A stretch of DNA of 64,000 bases, taken from the NCBI RefSeq assembly GCF_007830595.1, contig NZ_VLLD01000014.1; one strand, 5' to 3'. Made by a program: the position numbers and the translations under genes. The notes beneath the pieces are model-generated. The model was given only the letters and a program-made list of their open reading frames with translations, ran no database searches and was not told the origin of the DNA. The stretch comes from Treponema_B putidum. Lineage in GTDB: Bacteria > Spirochaetota > Spirochaetia > Treponematales > Treponemataceae. Positions 15,676 to 24,795 of this stretch are shown here, one piece after another; within the stretch, counting starts at the first letter, position 1, and every line of letters starts with the position of its first letter.

Positions 15676-16968
15676 TTATTTGTAAAATTCTGCAAAGGCC
15701 TTGGTAATATATTCTTGATCTTCGGTGCCTCCCAATTCCCGCACCGAATGCATACCTAAGATGGGGTTTCCGATATCGACACTCTTTATGTTAAGGTTAG
15801 AAACGGAAATCGGGCCTATAGTCGAGCCGCCGGCCATATCGGAGCGGTTTACAAAGTTTTGACAAGGTACTCCCGCCCTTGCACAGATATCCCTAAAGAT
15901 TGCAGCAGATATGCCATCGGTAGTATAGCTCATAGAAGCGGCTACCTTAATGGCCGGCCCCTTGTTCATAAGCGGGAAGTTTGTAATATCGTTTTTTTCC
16001 GTATAGTTGGGATGAAGGGCATGTGCCTGATCCGCAGAGATTAAAAAGGATTTTGCCAAGGCTTTTTGCAATTCTTCAAAGGCGTTTCCCTTTGCTGCGC
16101 TTACGATTATTCTTTGCAATGTATCGTGGAGGAAGGGGCTGCCCGCTCCTTGTGCTGTCTTTGAGCCGACTTCTTCGTTGTCAAAGATAGCGGCAACCTG
16201 CACAAAGTTTGAAGGGAGGGCATCGCCTAGGGCATCGATTGAAGCACAGGCCATTCCAAGATTGTCTATTCTTCCTACGGAGAAAAACTCATCATTTGCT
16301 CCGACAAAGCAGCCGGGCTGTCTGTCGTAAAGGTAAAGGTCAAAGTCCAAAATCTTATCAACCCTTACTCCGGCTTCTTCGGCGATAAGGTTCATCAAAA
16401 AGCCCTTTTCTTCAAGTTTTTCATTTATTAAAGCGATTAGGGGGAGGGTGTCTTTTTGCTTGTTGAATTTATACCCGTCATTTATTTCCCTATTCATGTG
16501 AATGGCAAGGCTCGGAATTGTCAAAAGGTTTTTATCAAAGTTGATAAGTTTTACTTCAGGTTTTAAAAGATTATCGGTTTTGATGATAACCCTTCCTGCA
16601 GCTGAAAGGGGCCTGTCAAACCATGTTGAAAGGATTACCCCTCCGTAACCTTCGGTGTTTAGTTTTAAATAGTGATTGTTTACCTTGATTTCGGGATTGG
16701 GCTTTATGCGGAAAGTAGGAGAATCGCTGTGGCTTCCTACAATCCTAAAACCGTTTTCTGCATTACCCGATTTGGGCATCTGCCATGCGATTAAGGCACT
16801 TCCGTTATTTGTTACAAAATATCTTCCTTGAGGCTTTAACTCAAAGCTGTCTTCTCTGTTTAAATGAACAAAGCCCTTTGCTTCTAAAAATTCGCCTGCA
16901 TTTTTTATTGCATGGTAAACCGATGGGCTCTTGTCAATGAACTTCATCAACGCTTCCGCTTTTTTCAT
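15676..16968 (-). CDS. M18 family aminopeptidase
   Basis: 430 residues, the usual length. Zinc-site motifs are visible: GSHSDSPT near the N-terminus, FDNEEVGS in the middle and GMHSVRE near the end. M18 enzymes are cytoplasmic metallopeptidases that remove N-terminal acidic or neutral residues and help use peptides as nutrients, which fits an amino-acid-fermenting spirochaete. AAGGAG precedes the ATG. A TATAAT lies upstream in the 17 kb gap. It heads the leftward run aminopeptidase-mnmG-rep. Confidence 0.92.
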   Translation of the reverse strand: MKKAEALMKFIDKSPSVYHAIKNAGEFLEAKGFVHLNREDSFELKPQGRYFVTNNGSALIAWQMPKSGNAENGFRIVGSHSDSPTFRIKPNPEIKVNNHYLKLNTEGYGGVILSTWFDRPLSAAGRVIIKTDNLLKPEVKLINFDKNLLTIPSLAIHMNREINDGYKFNKQKDTLPLIALINEKLEEKGFLMNLIAEEAGVRVDKILDFDLYLYDRQPGCFVGANDEFFSVGRIDNLGMACASIDALGDALPSNFVQVAAIFDNEEVGSKTAQGAGSPFLHDTLQRIIVSAAKGNAFEELQKALAKSFLISADQAHALHPNYTEKNDITNFPLMNKGPAIKVAASMSYTTDGISAAIFRDICARAGVPCQNFVNRSDMAGGSTIGPISVSNLNIKSVDIGNPILGMHSVRELGGTEDQEYITKAFAEFYK

Positions 16969-17032
16969 ATTCTAAGCTCCTTATTCTAAGATATTGAGGA
17001 TTATATCAAAATAAGGGATTCAAGGCAATATC

Positions 17033-17206
17033 GTGTACGGGGCAAATTCATCTTATGTATACGATGAACAAATTCAAAATTCTTTTTATGAATTTGAAAA
17101 ATATCGAAAAACGAATATCGGAGATATTTCGTCGGTAAATGGAAGCTGCCTTGAATTTATCGATGAGATAATCTATAAATACTTAAAACAAAATCTTAAT
17201 TTATAA
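17033..17206 (+). pseudogene. Possible truncated C-terminus of an unknown protein
   Basis: A frame of 57 codons from a GTG, ending at TAA 17204-17206, reads coding-like (NSSYVYDEQIQNSFYEFEKY, then FIDEIIYKYLKQNLNL). No ribosome site precedes it and an in-frame stop lies just upstream, so it looks like the tail of a lost gene. The family is not recognised. Confidence 0.3.
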
Positions 17207-17224
17207 TAACCTAAGGAAAAAACA

Positions 17225-17731
17225 ATGGTCAGGCTTGCAGAATTAAAGGACATATCAAGGATTGCAGAAATCAATATTTACGGTTGGCGGAATGCCTACA
17301 GGGGCATTGTTGACGATATTTTTTTGTTTTGTGAACTATCGGTTGAAAAATCTATCGGCCGCTTAAAAAAGGAGCTTAGCTCTCAAAGCGGCTCATCAGC
17401 GTTCTATGTTTATGAGGATGATGGAGATGGAATAATAAAGGGGATGATGCGTACGGGAATGTGCCGAGATGATGATAAGCCTGACGGTTTTGAATTGATG
17501 GCTATTTATGTAGAAAAAGCCTTTGAAAGATCTGGAGTAGGCTCAAAATTAATCACTTACTTTGAAAAGGAGGCAAAAAAGCTGGGCATGCATGAATTAT
17601 ACATCTGGGTGTTTCAAGAAAACCGGATCGCAAGGAATTTTTATGAACTTCACGGGTTTAAACCCGACGGCAAAACCCAAGTCCATGAAGCCTTAAAGGC
17701 TCCCGAAATGAGATATGTAAAAATAGTTTAA
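17225..17731 (+). CDS. GNAT family N-acetyltransferase
   Basis: 168 residues. The GNAT fold is shown by an N-terminal strand-helix (LAELKDISRIAEIN), the acetyl-CoA loop around ERSGVGSKLI and the C-terminal segment NRIARNFYELHGF. It transfers acetyl from acetyl-CoA to an amine; the substrate is unknown. TAAGGA lies 9 bases before the ATG. It stands just upstream of rpsU, which has its own promoter. Confidence 0.88.
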   Translation: MVRLAELKDISRIAEINIYGWRNAYRGIVDDIFLFCELSVEKSIGRLKKELSSQSGSSAFYVYEDDGDGIIKGMMRTGMCRDDDKPDGFELMAIYVEKAFERSGVGSKLITYFEKEAKKLGMHELYIWVFQENRIARNFYELHGFKPDGKTQVHEALKAPEMRYVKIV

Positions 17732-17757
17732 TATCGATAACTAAAATAAGCCTCCTA

Positions 17758-17786
17758 TTGACATATTCTTATATTTTCTATATAAT
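17758..17786 (+). promoter_or_regulatory. Consensus promoter of rpsU
   Basis: TTGACA (17758-17763), 17 bases, TATAAT (17781-17786). The predicted start is near 17793, giving a leader of about 33 bases with a strong GGAGGGGG site. Confidence 0.8.
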
Positions 17787-17825
17787 CGGCTCTTGATCCT
17801 AAAGCCGGAGGGGGTGAAAAGAAAA

Positions 17826-18035
17826 ATGGCATATGTAACAATTGACGATTCAGAGCATCTTGAAAAAGCTCTAAAAAGATTTAAGCGTCAAGTCGAAAAA
17901 GAAGGTATTATCCGCGAATGGAAAAAGAAGGAATTCTACGAAAAACCTTCCACTGTTTTAAACAGAAAGAATAAGGCCCTCCGCCGAAAACTTATGAAAA
18001 AAACAAGACGCTCACGCGATTCAAAGAGCTATTAA
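17826..18035 (+). CDS. rpsU: 30S ribosomal protein S21
   Basis: 69 residues from [16 protein letters not shown], the standard S21 length and start; the longer frame to 17793 would begin at the predicted transcription start and is rejected. The protein is Lys/Arg-rich with the family signature [13 protein letters not shown] and a basic tail [11 protein letters not shown]21 binds the small subunit near the anti-Shine-Dalgarno region and aids initiation. Consensus promoter and terminator make it a single-gene unit. Confidence 0.96.
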
Positions 18036-18040
18036 TGGAA

Positions 18041-18082
18041 AAGAGCTTGCGGTTTCAAACTTGAACCCAAGCTCTTTTTTTT
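18041..18082. terminator. Bidirectional terminator after rpsU
   Basis: AAAAGAGCTTG pairs with CAAGCTCTTTT, followed by T-rich sequence, and the left flank is A-rich. It separates rpsU from the convergent acetyltransferase gene that ends at 18084. Confidence 0.8.
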
Positions 18083-18083
18083 A

Positions 18084-18575
18084 TCAAAGCTCTTTTTCCA
18101 TATAAATATAACCGTCCTCTCCATATTCTTTTAAAATATGCTCGGGTACCTTAGAGGCGGAAAAACCTAATCTTTTATAAAGTTTGATTGCTTTTTCATT
18201 TTGAGGAACAGGAGTAACCCAAACCTTTTTAGCACCTTTAAGTCTTGCCTGTTCTATAGTAAAACTCAAGGCCTTAGAGGCAATCCCTCTCCCCCGAGCC
18301 TTGGCAAACAGCTTAATATCAAGACTTGTAAGATTATCATGAACCGTATCGATGGAATACCAAGTTTCGCCGCAATAAACTTCCCCCTCAAAAACCGAAT
18401 AATGCATAGATAGGGGACTTCTCTTTAGCAACCTATCATGCCAACGGGCCAATTCTTCATCGGTTTGAACCAAACCATCCGGAAATCCTACAAATTTCAT
18501 AACATCACCATCAGCCCATAAGGCTTTAACCAACGGAAGATCTTTTTTTTCGGTCGGTCTAATCAATATTTCCAT
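18084..18575 (-). CDS. GNAT family N-acetyltransferase
   Basis: 163 residues. It opens IRPTEKKDLPLVKALW and has the acetyl-CoA loop ARGRGIASKALSF and a tail PQNEKAIKLYKRLGF, all typical of GNAT. The overall form recalls the RimJ/RimL-like branch, but the substrate cannot be read. It lies downstream of the MATE gene on the same strand (34-base gap) and may be the last gene of the carbamate kinase-MATE unit. Confidence 0.87.
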   Translation of the reverse strand: MEILIRPTEKKDLPLVKALWADGDVMKFVGFPDGLVQTDEELARWHDRLLKRSPLSMHYSVFEGEVYCGETWYSIDTVHDNLTSLDIKLFAKARGRGIASKALSFTIEQARLKGAKKVWVTPVPQNEKAIKLYKRLGFSASKVPEHILKEYGEDGYIYMEKEL

Positions 18576-18609
18576 ATAACTACTTTCCTCCTTCTATAAA
18601 ATAGAGATC

Positions 18610-19998
18610 TTATTTTTCAATCCTAGTCAAGTTTTTGACCCAGCGTTCTTTTTTTAGCTGGACTTCGGCAAGAACGGCCTTCATTATGCTGGTAAGTTTT
18701 GCAAGGGCATACATCACGGGCGAAGACAAATCCGTAAGATAGTACAATAAAAGCATACAAGGCATAAATAAAAATAAATTTATCGTAGTATCGACCCAGA
18801 CTCCCATAACGGCATCCCCTCCGGATCGGGCTATTGCATATTGAGTGTTCTGAACCGTCCATACAGGCATATAAAGAGCAATAAAGATTATAAGAAGCCT
18901 TGTAACCTCATGAGAAGCAGGACTTAAACTACGGAATACAATCGGAACCAGCATAATCGAAAAAAGCTCCAAAAGGGCTGTTCCAAGACCGAGTACAAAA
19001 GCACCTCTTTTAATCCAACGGGCCTGTTCCCTTGCTTCCTCCAGCTTATTCCTTCCAAGTGTACCGCCTATTATAACACCAACCGAAGTACCTATTGCCG
19101 GAAAAACCAAAAAGAATAGGTTGGCAATTGTCCAGCCCGCAGACATACCGGCTACAACTTCAGGGCCTCCTCTGCTGTTATAAACTGCCGTTGCCACTAT
19201 CTCGCTCAGAACCCAAGACATATCGGCAACAAAGATGAGGGCAGACTTTTTTAAAATCTCATAAAAAAGGTGAAGCTTTATTTTAAGCATGTCTTTTATT
19301 CTTACATAGAAAAGAGGCTTAACTTTTTTTGCATAAAGAACAAAAATTATAAGCTCGGCACAGCGGGCAATTACCGTAGCGTATGCAGCTCCTGCGACCT
19401 CAAGTCTTGGGGCTCCCAGATTTCCGTATATGAGCATATAGTTTCCGATAGTGTTTACAAGGGTTGAAACAAGGGATATATACATGGGAACCTTTACATT
19501 TCCCGTTTCACGGAACGAGGAGGCTATCCCTACCGAAAAGGCAGTGGGAATAAACGATAATAGAATAACATTGCTGTAAATTACGGCCTGCTCTACTATT
19601 TCTTTTTTTGCAGTATTACCGTTCACCAAGAGGCCTAAAACAAGGTCGGGGATCGTAAGACAGATACCAAGAAGAACAAGGGCAAAGAGAAAACCGGATA
19701 TTTGCTTAAAGCGGTAGGCTTGCTGCATTCCTTCTTCGTCCTTTGTGCCGTTATACTGCGACATAAACATTCCGCCTGCACTGCAAAGAATATTGAGGCC
19801 GGTTATGTATACGAAGATAATTTGATTGGCAACATTTACCCCGCTCATTTTTAGGTCGCCTAGGTCGGCAACCATAAAGTTGTCTATAAGAGAAACAAGA
19901 GATTGAATAAAAAGCTGTACCATTACAGGTACAGCTAATTTTACGGCATTTTTATAAAAAGAAAAAGGCCCAAATCGTTGTCTTAAAGTTGTCAGCAC
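18610..19998 (-). CDS. MATE family multidrug/cation exporter
   Basis: 462 residues with twelve hydrophobic segments in two halves. The conserved first-helix region PVMVQLFIQSLVSLIDNFMVADLG is present, as is the second-half counterpart ADMSWVLSEIVATAVYN. MATE proteins exchange organic cations or drugs for Na+ or H+. The start is a GTG that shares its first base with the TAG stop of carbamate kinase (TAGTG), so translation is almost certainly coupled to arcC. That pairing is unusual and hints at a physiological substrate. Confidence 0.92.
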   Translation of the reverse strand: MLTTLRQRFGPFSFYKNAVKLAVPVMVQLFIQSLVSLIDNFMVADLGDLKMSGVNVANQIIFVYITGLNILCSAGGMFMSQYNGTKDEEGMQQAYRFKQISGFLFALVLLGICLTIPDLVLGLLVNGNTAKKEIVEQAVIYSNVILLSFIPTAFSVGIASSFRETGNVKVPMYISLVSTLVNTIGNYMLIYGNLGAPRLEVAGAAYATVIARCAELIIFVLYAKKVKPLFYVRIKDMLKIKLHLFYEILKKSALIFVADMSWVLSEIVATAVYNSRGGPEVVAGMSAGWTIANLFFLVFPAIGTSVGVIIGGTLGRNKLEEAREQARWIKRGAFVLGLGTALLELFSIMLVPIVFRSLSPASHEVTRLLIIFIALYMPVWTVQNTQYAIARSGGDAVMGVWVDTTINLFLFMPCMLLLYYLTDLSSPVMYALAKLTSIMKAVLAEVQLKKERWVKNLTRIEK

Positions 19999-20927
19999 TA
20001 TTTTATTATTGTTCCCGATTTACCGTCGATAGCGTCCTTTGCTTTTTCCAAGAGGGTAATAAGAGCATAGCCTTTTTTGTTGGATTCGGCAAACTGGATG
20101 GCAGCCTGCACTTTCGGCAGCATGGAACCGGGAGCAAAGTGTCCTTCTTCAATATATTTTTTTGCTTCTGCAACCGAAATTTCTGAAAGCCATTTTTGGT
20201 CGGGCTTATTAAAGTTGATGGCGACCTTTTCTACAGCGGTCAAGATGATAAGGCAGTCTGCATTTAAAAGCTGAGCCAGCTTTGCACTTGCAAAGTCCTT
20301 ATCAATAACGGCCGGAACACCGCAAAGAGCGTTTCCTTTTTTTACGACAGGAATACCGCCTCCCCCGCAGGTAATAACTATTTGGCCCGCATCACAAAGA
20401 GCCCTGATACTTTCTATTTCTGCAATATCTACCGGCTTTGGAGAAGCCACAACTCGTCTGTAACCTCGGCCTGCGTCTTCTACAACATTTTCACCCTTAG
20501 CGGTTAAAATATCGGCTTCTTCCTTGGTCATAAAACTGCCTATGGGTTTTGTAGGTTTTGAAAAGGCCGGATCCGAAGGATCTACAAGTACCTGAGTTAT
20601 CAAGGTAGCAACGGGCTTATTGATACCGCGGTTTAAAAGCTCTTCCCTTAAAGCGGCTTCCAAATCGTTCCCTATATAGCCTTGACTCATAGCAACGGAA
20701 ACGGCAAGTTCGGGTTCCGAAGTTTTAGGATCGATTTTATGATATTCGGACATTGCCAAATGAATCATTCCAACCTGAGGCCCGTTTCCGTGAGAAACGA
20801 TTACCTGATGACCTTCTTCGGCTAAATCGGCAATGGCCTTTGCCGTAATTTTAACGGCCTTTCTTTGCTCTTCCAAATTATTTCCTAATGCATTGCCGCC
20901 TAAGGCAATAACAATCTTTTTCGGCAT
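19998..20927 (-). CDS. arcC: Carbamate kinase
   Basis: 309 residues, standard length. Signatures include IALGGNAL at the N-terminus, SHGNGPQVG, a GYIGNDLE segment and ITCGGGGIPVV. It makes ATP and carbamate's breakdown products from carbamoyl phosphate, the last step of arginine (or agmatine) catabolism, an energy source for oral treponemes. AGGAGATAATTCT leads to the ATG. No deiminase or ornithine transcarbamylase gene is nearby; the only operon partner visible is the MATE exporter. Confidence 0.96.
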   Translation of the reverse strand: MPKKIVIALGGNALGNNLEEQRKAVKITAKAIADLAEEGHQVIVSHGNGPQVGMIHLAMSEYHKIDPKTSEPELAVSVAMSQGYIGNDLEAALREELLNRGINKPVATLITQVLVDPSDPAFSKPTKPIGSFMTKEEADILTAKGENVVEDAGRGYRRVVASPKPVDIAEIESIRALCDAGQIVITCGGGGIPVVKKGNALCGVPAVIDKDFASAKLAQLLNADCLIILTAVEKVAINFNKPDQKWLSEISVAEAKKYIEEGHFAPGSMLPKVQAAIQFAESNKKGYALITLLEKAKDAIDGKSGTIIK

Positions 20928-20979
20928 AGAATTATCTCCTTAATCCGCCGATTATATAGTATTTTTTTAATTGTTTCAA

Positions 20980-21036
20980 GCCGATTGTCAGCTGATTGTC
21001 AGCCGGCCGGCCGGCCGATTATCGGTCGGCGTTTTT
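20980..21036. other. GC-rich hairpin in the arcC-prfA gap
   Basis: A direct repeat of GATTGTCAGC is followed by GCCGGCCGAT-T-ATCGGTCGGC (21010-21030) and TTTTT. It looks like an intrinsic terminator for rightward transcription, yet no rightward gene precedes it within this gap. It stands out in composition from the AT-rich surroundings. Confidence 0.45.
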
Positions 21037-21141
21037 GAAGGAGCCTACAGAACTTCAGCATAAAAAGTAAAATCTTACCGGATATGTAAAAACGTTCTAA
21101 TACAAACACGTTTTAATGCAAAAACATGCAAAAATGTTCTA

Positions 21142-21170
21142 TTGAAAAAAATTAAAAAAACTGTTATACT
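21142..21170 (+). promoter_or_regulatory. Promoter of prfA-prmC
   Basis: TTGAAA (21142-21147), 17 bases, TATACT (21165-21170) with extended TGT. The leader is about 19 bases with TAAGGAA before the ATG at 21196. Confidence 0.7.
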
Positions 21171-21195
21171 CACCCCCTCAAAATAAGGAATTTTT

Positions 21196-22281
21196 ATGAA
21201 AGAGCGATTGGATAATTTAAGAAAACGGCTTATTGAAGTCGAAAAAGAAGTTGAAAACCCTAATCTTATCAAAGATGTTGCAAAATATAAAGAAACCATG
21301 AGGGAGCATTCCTATCTTTCAAAATTGATGGAAGAATACGATAACTATCTTTCTATCGAAAAGCAGATAGAAGATTCTAAGGTTCTCATTCAAGAAGAAA
21401 GCGATGCCGAACTTAAAGAGATGGCGAGGGAAGAGCTTCACTCTCTTGAAGCCGCCTTTGAAAAAAGCGAGGCCGATCTAAAGATGCTTTTAATTCCGCC
21501 GGATCCTCTGGAAGAAAAAAATATTATTATGGAAATACGGGGCGGTACAGGAGGTGATGAAGCTGCCCTCTTTGCGGCCGATCTTTTTAGAATGTACACC
21601 CACTATGCCGAAATGAAAAACTGGAAGTACGAGGTTTTGTCCCTAAACGAAACCGAGCTCGGCGGTTACAAGGAAATTACTTTTTCCATCTCGGGAAAGT
21701 ATGTTTACGGAAGTCTCCGCTATGAGTCGGGTGTTCACCGCGTTCAGCGTGTTCCCGAGACGGAAGGCTCAGGCCGTATTCACACCAGCGCCGTAACTGT
21801 TGCGGTTTTGCCCGAAGCCGAAGAAACCGAAATTGAAATAAATCAAGAAGATTTGCGTATCGACGTTATGCGTGCAGGCGGCCCCGGCGGTCAGTGCGTT
21901 AATACCACAGATTCGGCAGTCCGTATTACCCACATACCCACAGGCCTTGTCGTTATTTGTCAGGATGAAAAAAGCCAGATTAAAAATAAGGCAAAGGCTA
22001 TGCGTGTTTTGCGAAGCCGTCTTTATGATTTGGAAGAAAGTAAAAAGCAGGCAGAACGGGCTCAAAACAGAAAAAGTCAGGTCGGTTCCGGCGACCGCTC
22101 CGAGCGTATCCGCACCTATAACTTTCCTCAAAACCGCGTAACCGATCACCGTATTAACTTAACCCTTTATAAATTGGATGCGGTAATGCAGGGTGCCTTA
22201 GACGAGTTAATCGATGCCCTTTGTATCGCCGCCCGCGAAGAAATGATGAAGGCCGCAGATCATCACTTGGAGCATAAATAA
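21196..22281 (+). CDS. prfA: Peptide chain release factor 1
   Basis: 361 residues, normal length. The stop-codon reading motif is P-E-T (187-189, in VPETEGSGRIHTS) where E. coli RF1 has P-A-T. The GGQ hydrolysis motif is at 231-233 (AGGPGGQCVN). It releases peptides at UAA and UAG. It is followed six bases later by prmC, which methylates the GGQ glutamine, the common bacterial arrangement. Confidence 0.97.
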   Translation: MKERLDNLRKRLIEVEKEVENPNLIKDVAKYKETMREHSYLSKLMEEYDNYLSIEKQIEDSKVLIQEESDAELKEMAREELHSLEAAFEKSEADLKMLLIPPDPLEEKNIIMEIRGGTGGDEAALFAADLFRMYTHYAEMKNWKYEVLSLNETELGGYKEITFSISGKYVYGSLRYESGVHRVQRVPETEGSGRIHTSAVTVAVLPEAEETEIEINQEDLRIDVMRAGGPGGQCVNTTDSAVRITHIPTGLVVICQDEKSQIKNKAKAMRVLRSRLYDLEESKKQAERAQNRKSQVGSGDRSERIRTYNFPQNRVTDHRINLTLYKLDAVMQGALDELIDALCIAAREEMMKAADHHLEHK

Positions 22282-22287
22282 GGCTCA

Positions 22288-23274
22288 ATGCTTTTTTTTA
22301 CCGTAAAGGATGCCCGTCTTTTTGCAGCCCAAGCCTTTCTTTCTTCGCACCTTCTAACGAGGAACGGGTACGGAAGAAATGCAGCCCTTTTTGATGCCGA
22401 TATTTTAATGGCCCATATCTTAAAAAAAGAACGCTCATGGCTTTTGTCTCATTCCGATTTTGATTTTTTACCTTACAAGAATGAGCTTGAAGCTTTTGTA
22501 AAAAAAAGAGCTTCGGGATTTCCTATCGCCTATTTAACCGGAACAAAGGATTTTTTCGGAAGAACTTTTTATGTAAATGAAAACGTGCTTATCCCCAAGC
22601 CCGACACCGAAACCTTAGTAGAACATGCTTTAAATTTTGCAAGGGAGAAGTTAAAAAAAAATGAGCCTCTCTTTGTTTTGGATATTTGCACGGGTTCCGG
22701 CTGTATCGGCCTTTCCCTTGCTTCGGAGCTTTATGAAGGTGCTTTTATGCAAAATACTTTTAATAAACCGCAGAGGGCTCAAAGAATGCAAAGTTATTTT
22801 GATAAAAGTTTTTTTTTGGTTCTTGCGGATATTTCGGAGGAGGCTTTAAAAGTGTGTAAAAAGAATATGGATTCTATTTTGCCCTCCTCCCTTTATAATA
22901 GAACTATTGCAGTAAAAGCCGATCTGCGTCTTTCTTTTCCCTGCGTGCCGGAGTCAAAACGAAGTTACGATTTGATAACGGCGAATCCGCCCTATGTTCC
23001 GTCAGAACTTATGGAGAGCCTTTTGGAGGACGGCCGCTCTGAACCCCGCCTTGCCCTTGACGGCGGCATTGAAGGGCTGGACTTAATTCCGCCCTTGGCA
23101 GAAAACTCTTATTTAAGCTTAAACCCCGGCGGAAAACTTTTTGTCGAAGCAGGGGAATACAACGCAGCTCAGGCTGCCGATATTTTTAAGGATGCGGGCT
23201 TTTCTCAAGTTAAAGTCCATAAAGACCTTGCAGGAAACGACCGAGTCATAGAGTGCATAAAGTTAAGCTATTGA
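22288..23274 (+). CDS. prmC: Release factor glutamine N5-methyltransferase PrmC
   Basis: 328 residues. N-terminal helical domain, then the SAM site LDICTGSGCIGLSLA (131-145) and the catalytic NPPY (233-236). It methylates the GGQ glutamine of release factors. No ribosome site is evident at the ATG, so it is probably coupled to prfA. There is an insertion of about 25 residues (around 150-178, rich in Gln/Arg) between the first and second strands of the methyltransferase fold; usual members are about 280-290 long. Confidence 0.94.
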   Translation: MLFFTVKDARLFAAQAFLSSHLLTRNGYGRNAALFDADILMAHILKKERSWLLSHSDFDFLPYKNELEAFVKKRASGFPIAYLTGTKDFFGRTFYVNENVLIPKPDTETLVEHALNFAREKLKKNEPLFVLDICTGSGCIGLSLASELYEGAFMQNTFNKPQRAQRMQSYFDKSFFLVLADISEEALKVCKKNMDSILPSSLYNRTIAVKADLRLSFPCVPESKRSYDLITANPPYVPSELMESLLEDGRSEPRLALDGGIEGLDLIPPLAENSYLSLNPGGKLFVEAGEYNAAQAADIFKDAGFSQVKVHKDLAGNDRVIECIKLSY

Positions 23275-23444
23275 AAGAGATTATTTTTTTGGCCTGTGCA
23301 ACATTCTTAAACTATTTTTACATATCTCATTTTGGAAGTACCATTTGGATGGTGTATTGATGGTGTATTGAAGCCTTGACAAGTTAAATCTTAGACTTGA
23401 CATTTATGTACTTTCATACTAATATCAAAAATGAGAGGTAACAC

Positions 23445-24776
23445 ATGAGAGCAACGGATATTATTATGAAAAAACGCGGGATAAAGGGACAAAATATTGA
23501 ACCCTTAAACCGTAAAGAGATAGAGTTTATCGTAAATTCTTACGTAAGAGGAGAAATTCCCGAATACCAAATTTCGGCATGGCTTATGGCAGTGTATTTT
23601 AACGGAATGACCTTTGAAGAAACGGCTATTCTTACCGATGTTATGCTTCATTCCGGGAAGGTGATGGATCTTTCACACCTTAAAGGCCCCTTTGTCGATA
23701 AACATTCTACCGGAGGGGTTGGAGATAAAATTTCTCTCCCTCTTGCTCCCATTGTTGCGGCAAACGGCATTAAGGTTCCTATGATGAGCGGCAGAGCCCT
23801 TGGCCACACGGGAGGCACTCTTGACAAACTTGAAGCCGTTACCGGTTACCGCACCGATTTGACGGAAGCCGAATTTAGGTCTTTTATAGAAAAAACGGGC
23901 TTTGCTATGACCGGCCAAACAAAGGAAATTGTTCCTGCAGACCGTCTCCTATATGCGCTGCGGGATGTTACGGCTACGGTCGAATCCGTTCCGCTTATAA
24001 CTTCAAGCATCCTTTCAAAAAAAGTTGCAGAAGGCTCTGAAGCTCTTGTTTTCGATGTAAAATGCGGAAAGGGTGCCTTTATGAAAACCTTGAGCGATGC
24101 AGAGGCCTTGGCAGTAAGCCTTGTAGGTACGGCTAAGGCAATGGGGAAAAAAGCGAGAGCTCTTATAACCGATATGAATGAACCCCTCGGAATTATGGCC
24201 GGAAACTTCTTGGAAATAGAAGAAACAATAGATATTTTAAAAGGACAAGGCCCTGAGGACAGCACCGAGTTGACTTTGCAGCTTGCAGCTCAAATGCTCA
24301 TTTTGGGAGACAAGGCTAAGACGGAAGAAGACGGGCTTTCTCTTGCAAAAGAAGCCGTAAGCTCAGGCAAGGCCTTGGAGCTTTTTATGCAAAATATAGA
24401 ACTTCAGGGAGGCAACCCTAAAACCCTCATAGCTGAATATAAAACCCGCCGCAGCAAATTCTTTGAAGAATTAAGGGCAGAACGGGACGGCTTTATTGAG
24501 AGTATAGATGCTTTTGAAGTCGGTATGGCCGGTGTAAGCCTTGGAGTCGGAAGAAATAAAACCACCGATCCCGTATGCCCCGATGCCGGAGTTGAAATTT
24601 TAAAACATAAGGGCGATTCCGTAAAAAAAGGAGACCTTATAATGAGGGTCTACGGAAAAGATTCGGCTTCGGTTTCCGCTTCAATGCCTTTATTAAAAAA
24701 TGCTATAAAATATTCCGATAAGGCTCCGCAAAAAGATAAGCTTATTTTTAAAATTATCAAGCAAGAAGAACTTTAA
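23445..24776 (+). CDS. Thymidine/pyrimidine-nucleoside phosphorylase
   Basis: 443 residues. The family signature is present as VDKHSTGGVGDK (near 83) and MSGRALGHTGGTLDKLE (near 112). It cleaves thymidine or uridine with phosphate to base and (deoxy)ribose 1-phosphate, for salvage and carbon use. DeoA and Pdp cannot be told apart safely by eye. GAGAGG precedes the ATG. TTGACA at 23397-23402 is a possible -35 with a weak -10. recJ follows after 19 bases. Confidence 0.93.
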   Translation: MRATDIIMKKRGIKGQNIEPLNRKEIEFIVNSYVRGEIPEYQISAWLMAVYFNGMTFEETAILTDVMLHSGKVMDLSHLKGPFVDKHSTGGVGDKISLPLAPIVAANGIKVPMMSGRALGHTGGTLDKLEAVTGYRTDLTEAEFRSFIEKTGFAMTGQTKEIVPADRLLYALRDVTATVESVPLITSSILSKKVAEGSEALVFDVKCGKGAFMKTLSDAEALAVSLVGTAKAMGKKARALITDMNEPLGIMAGNFLEIEETIDILKGQGPEDSTELTLQLAAQMLILGDKAKTEEDGLSLAKEAVSSGKALELFMQNIELQGGNPKTLIAEYKTRRSKFFEELRAERDGFIESIDAFEVGMAGVSLGVGRNKTTDPVCPDAGVEILKHKGDSVKKGDLIMRVYGKDSASVSASMPLLKNAIKYSDKAPQKDKLIFKIIKQEEL

Positions 24777-24795
24777 ATCCAATGCGGAGAAAAAA

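Noticed and set aside
17040..17115. Further degenerate two-hairpin element
   Set aside because: Short pairings such as CAAATTCA/TGAATTTG exist, but the CGAG-TTT...CATCG junction and six-base loop are missing.
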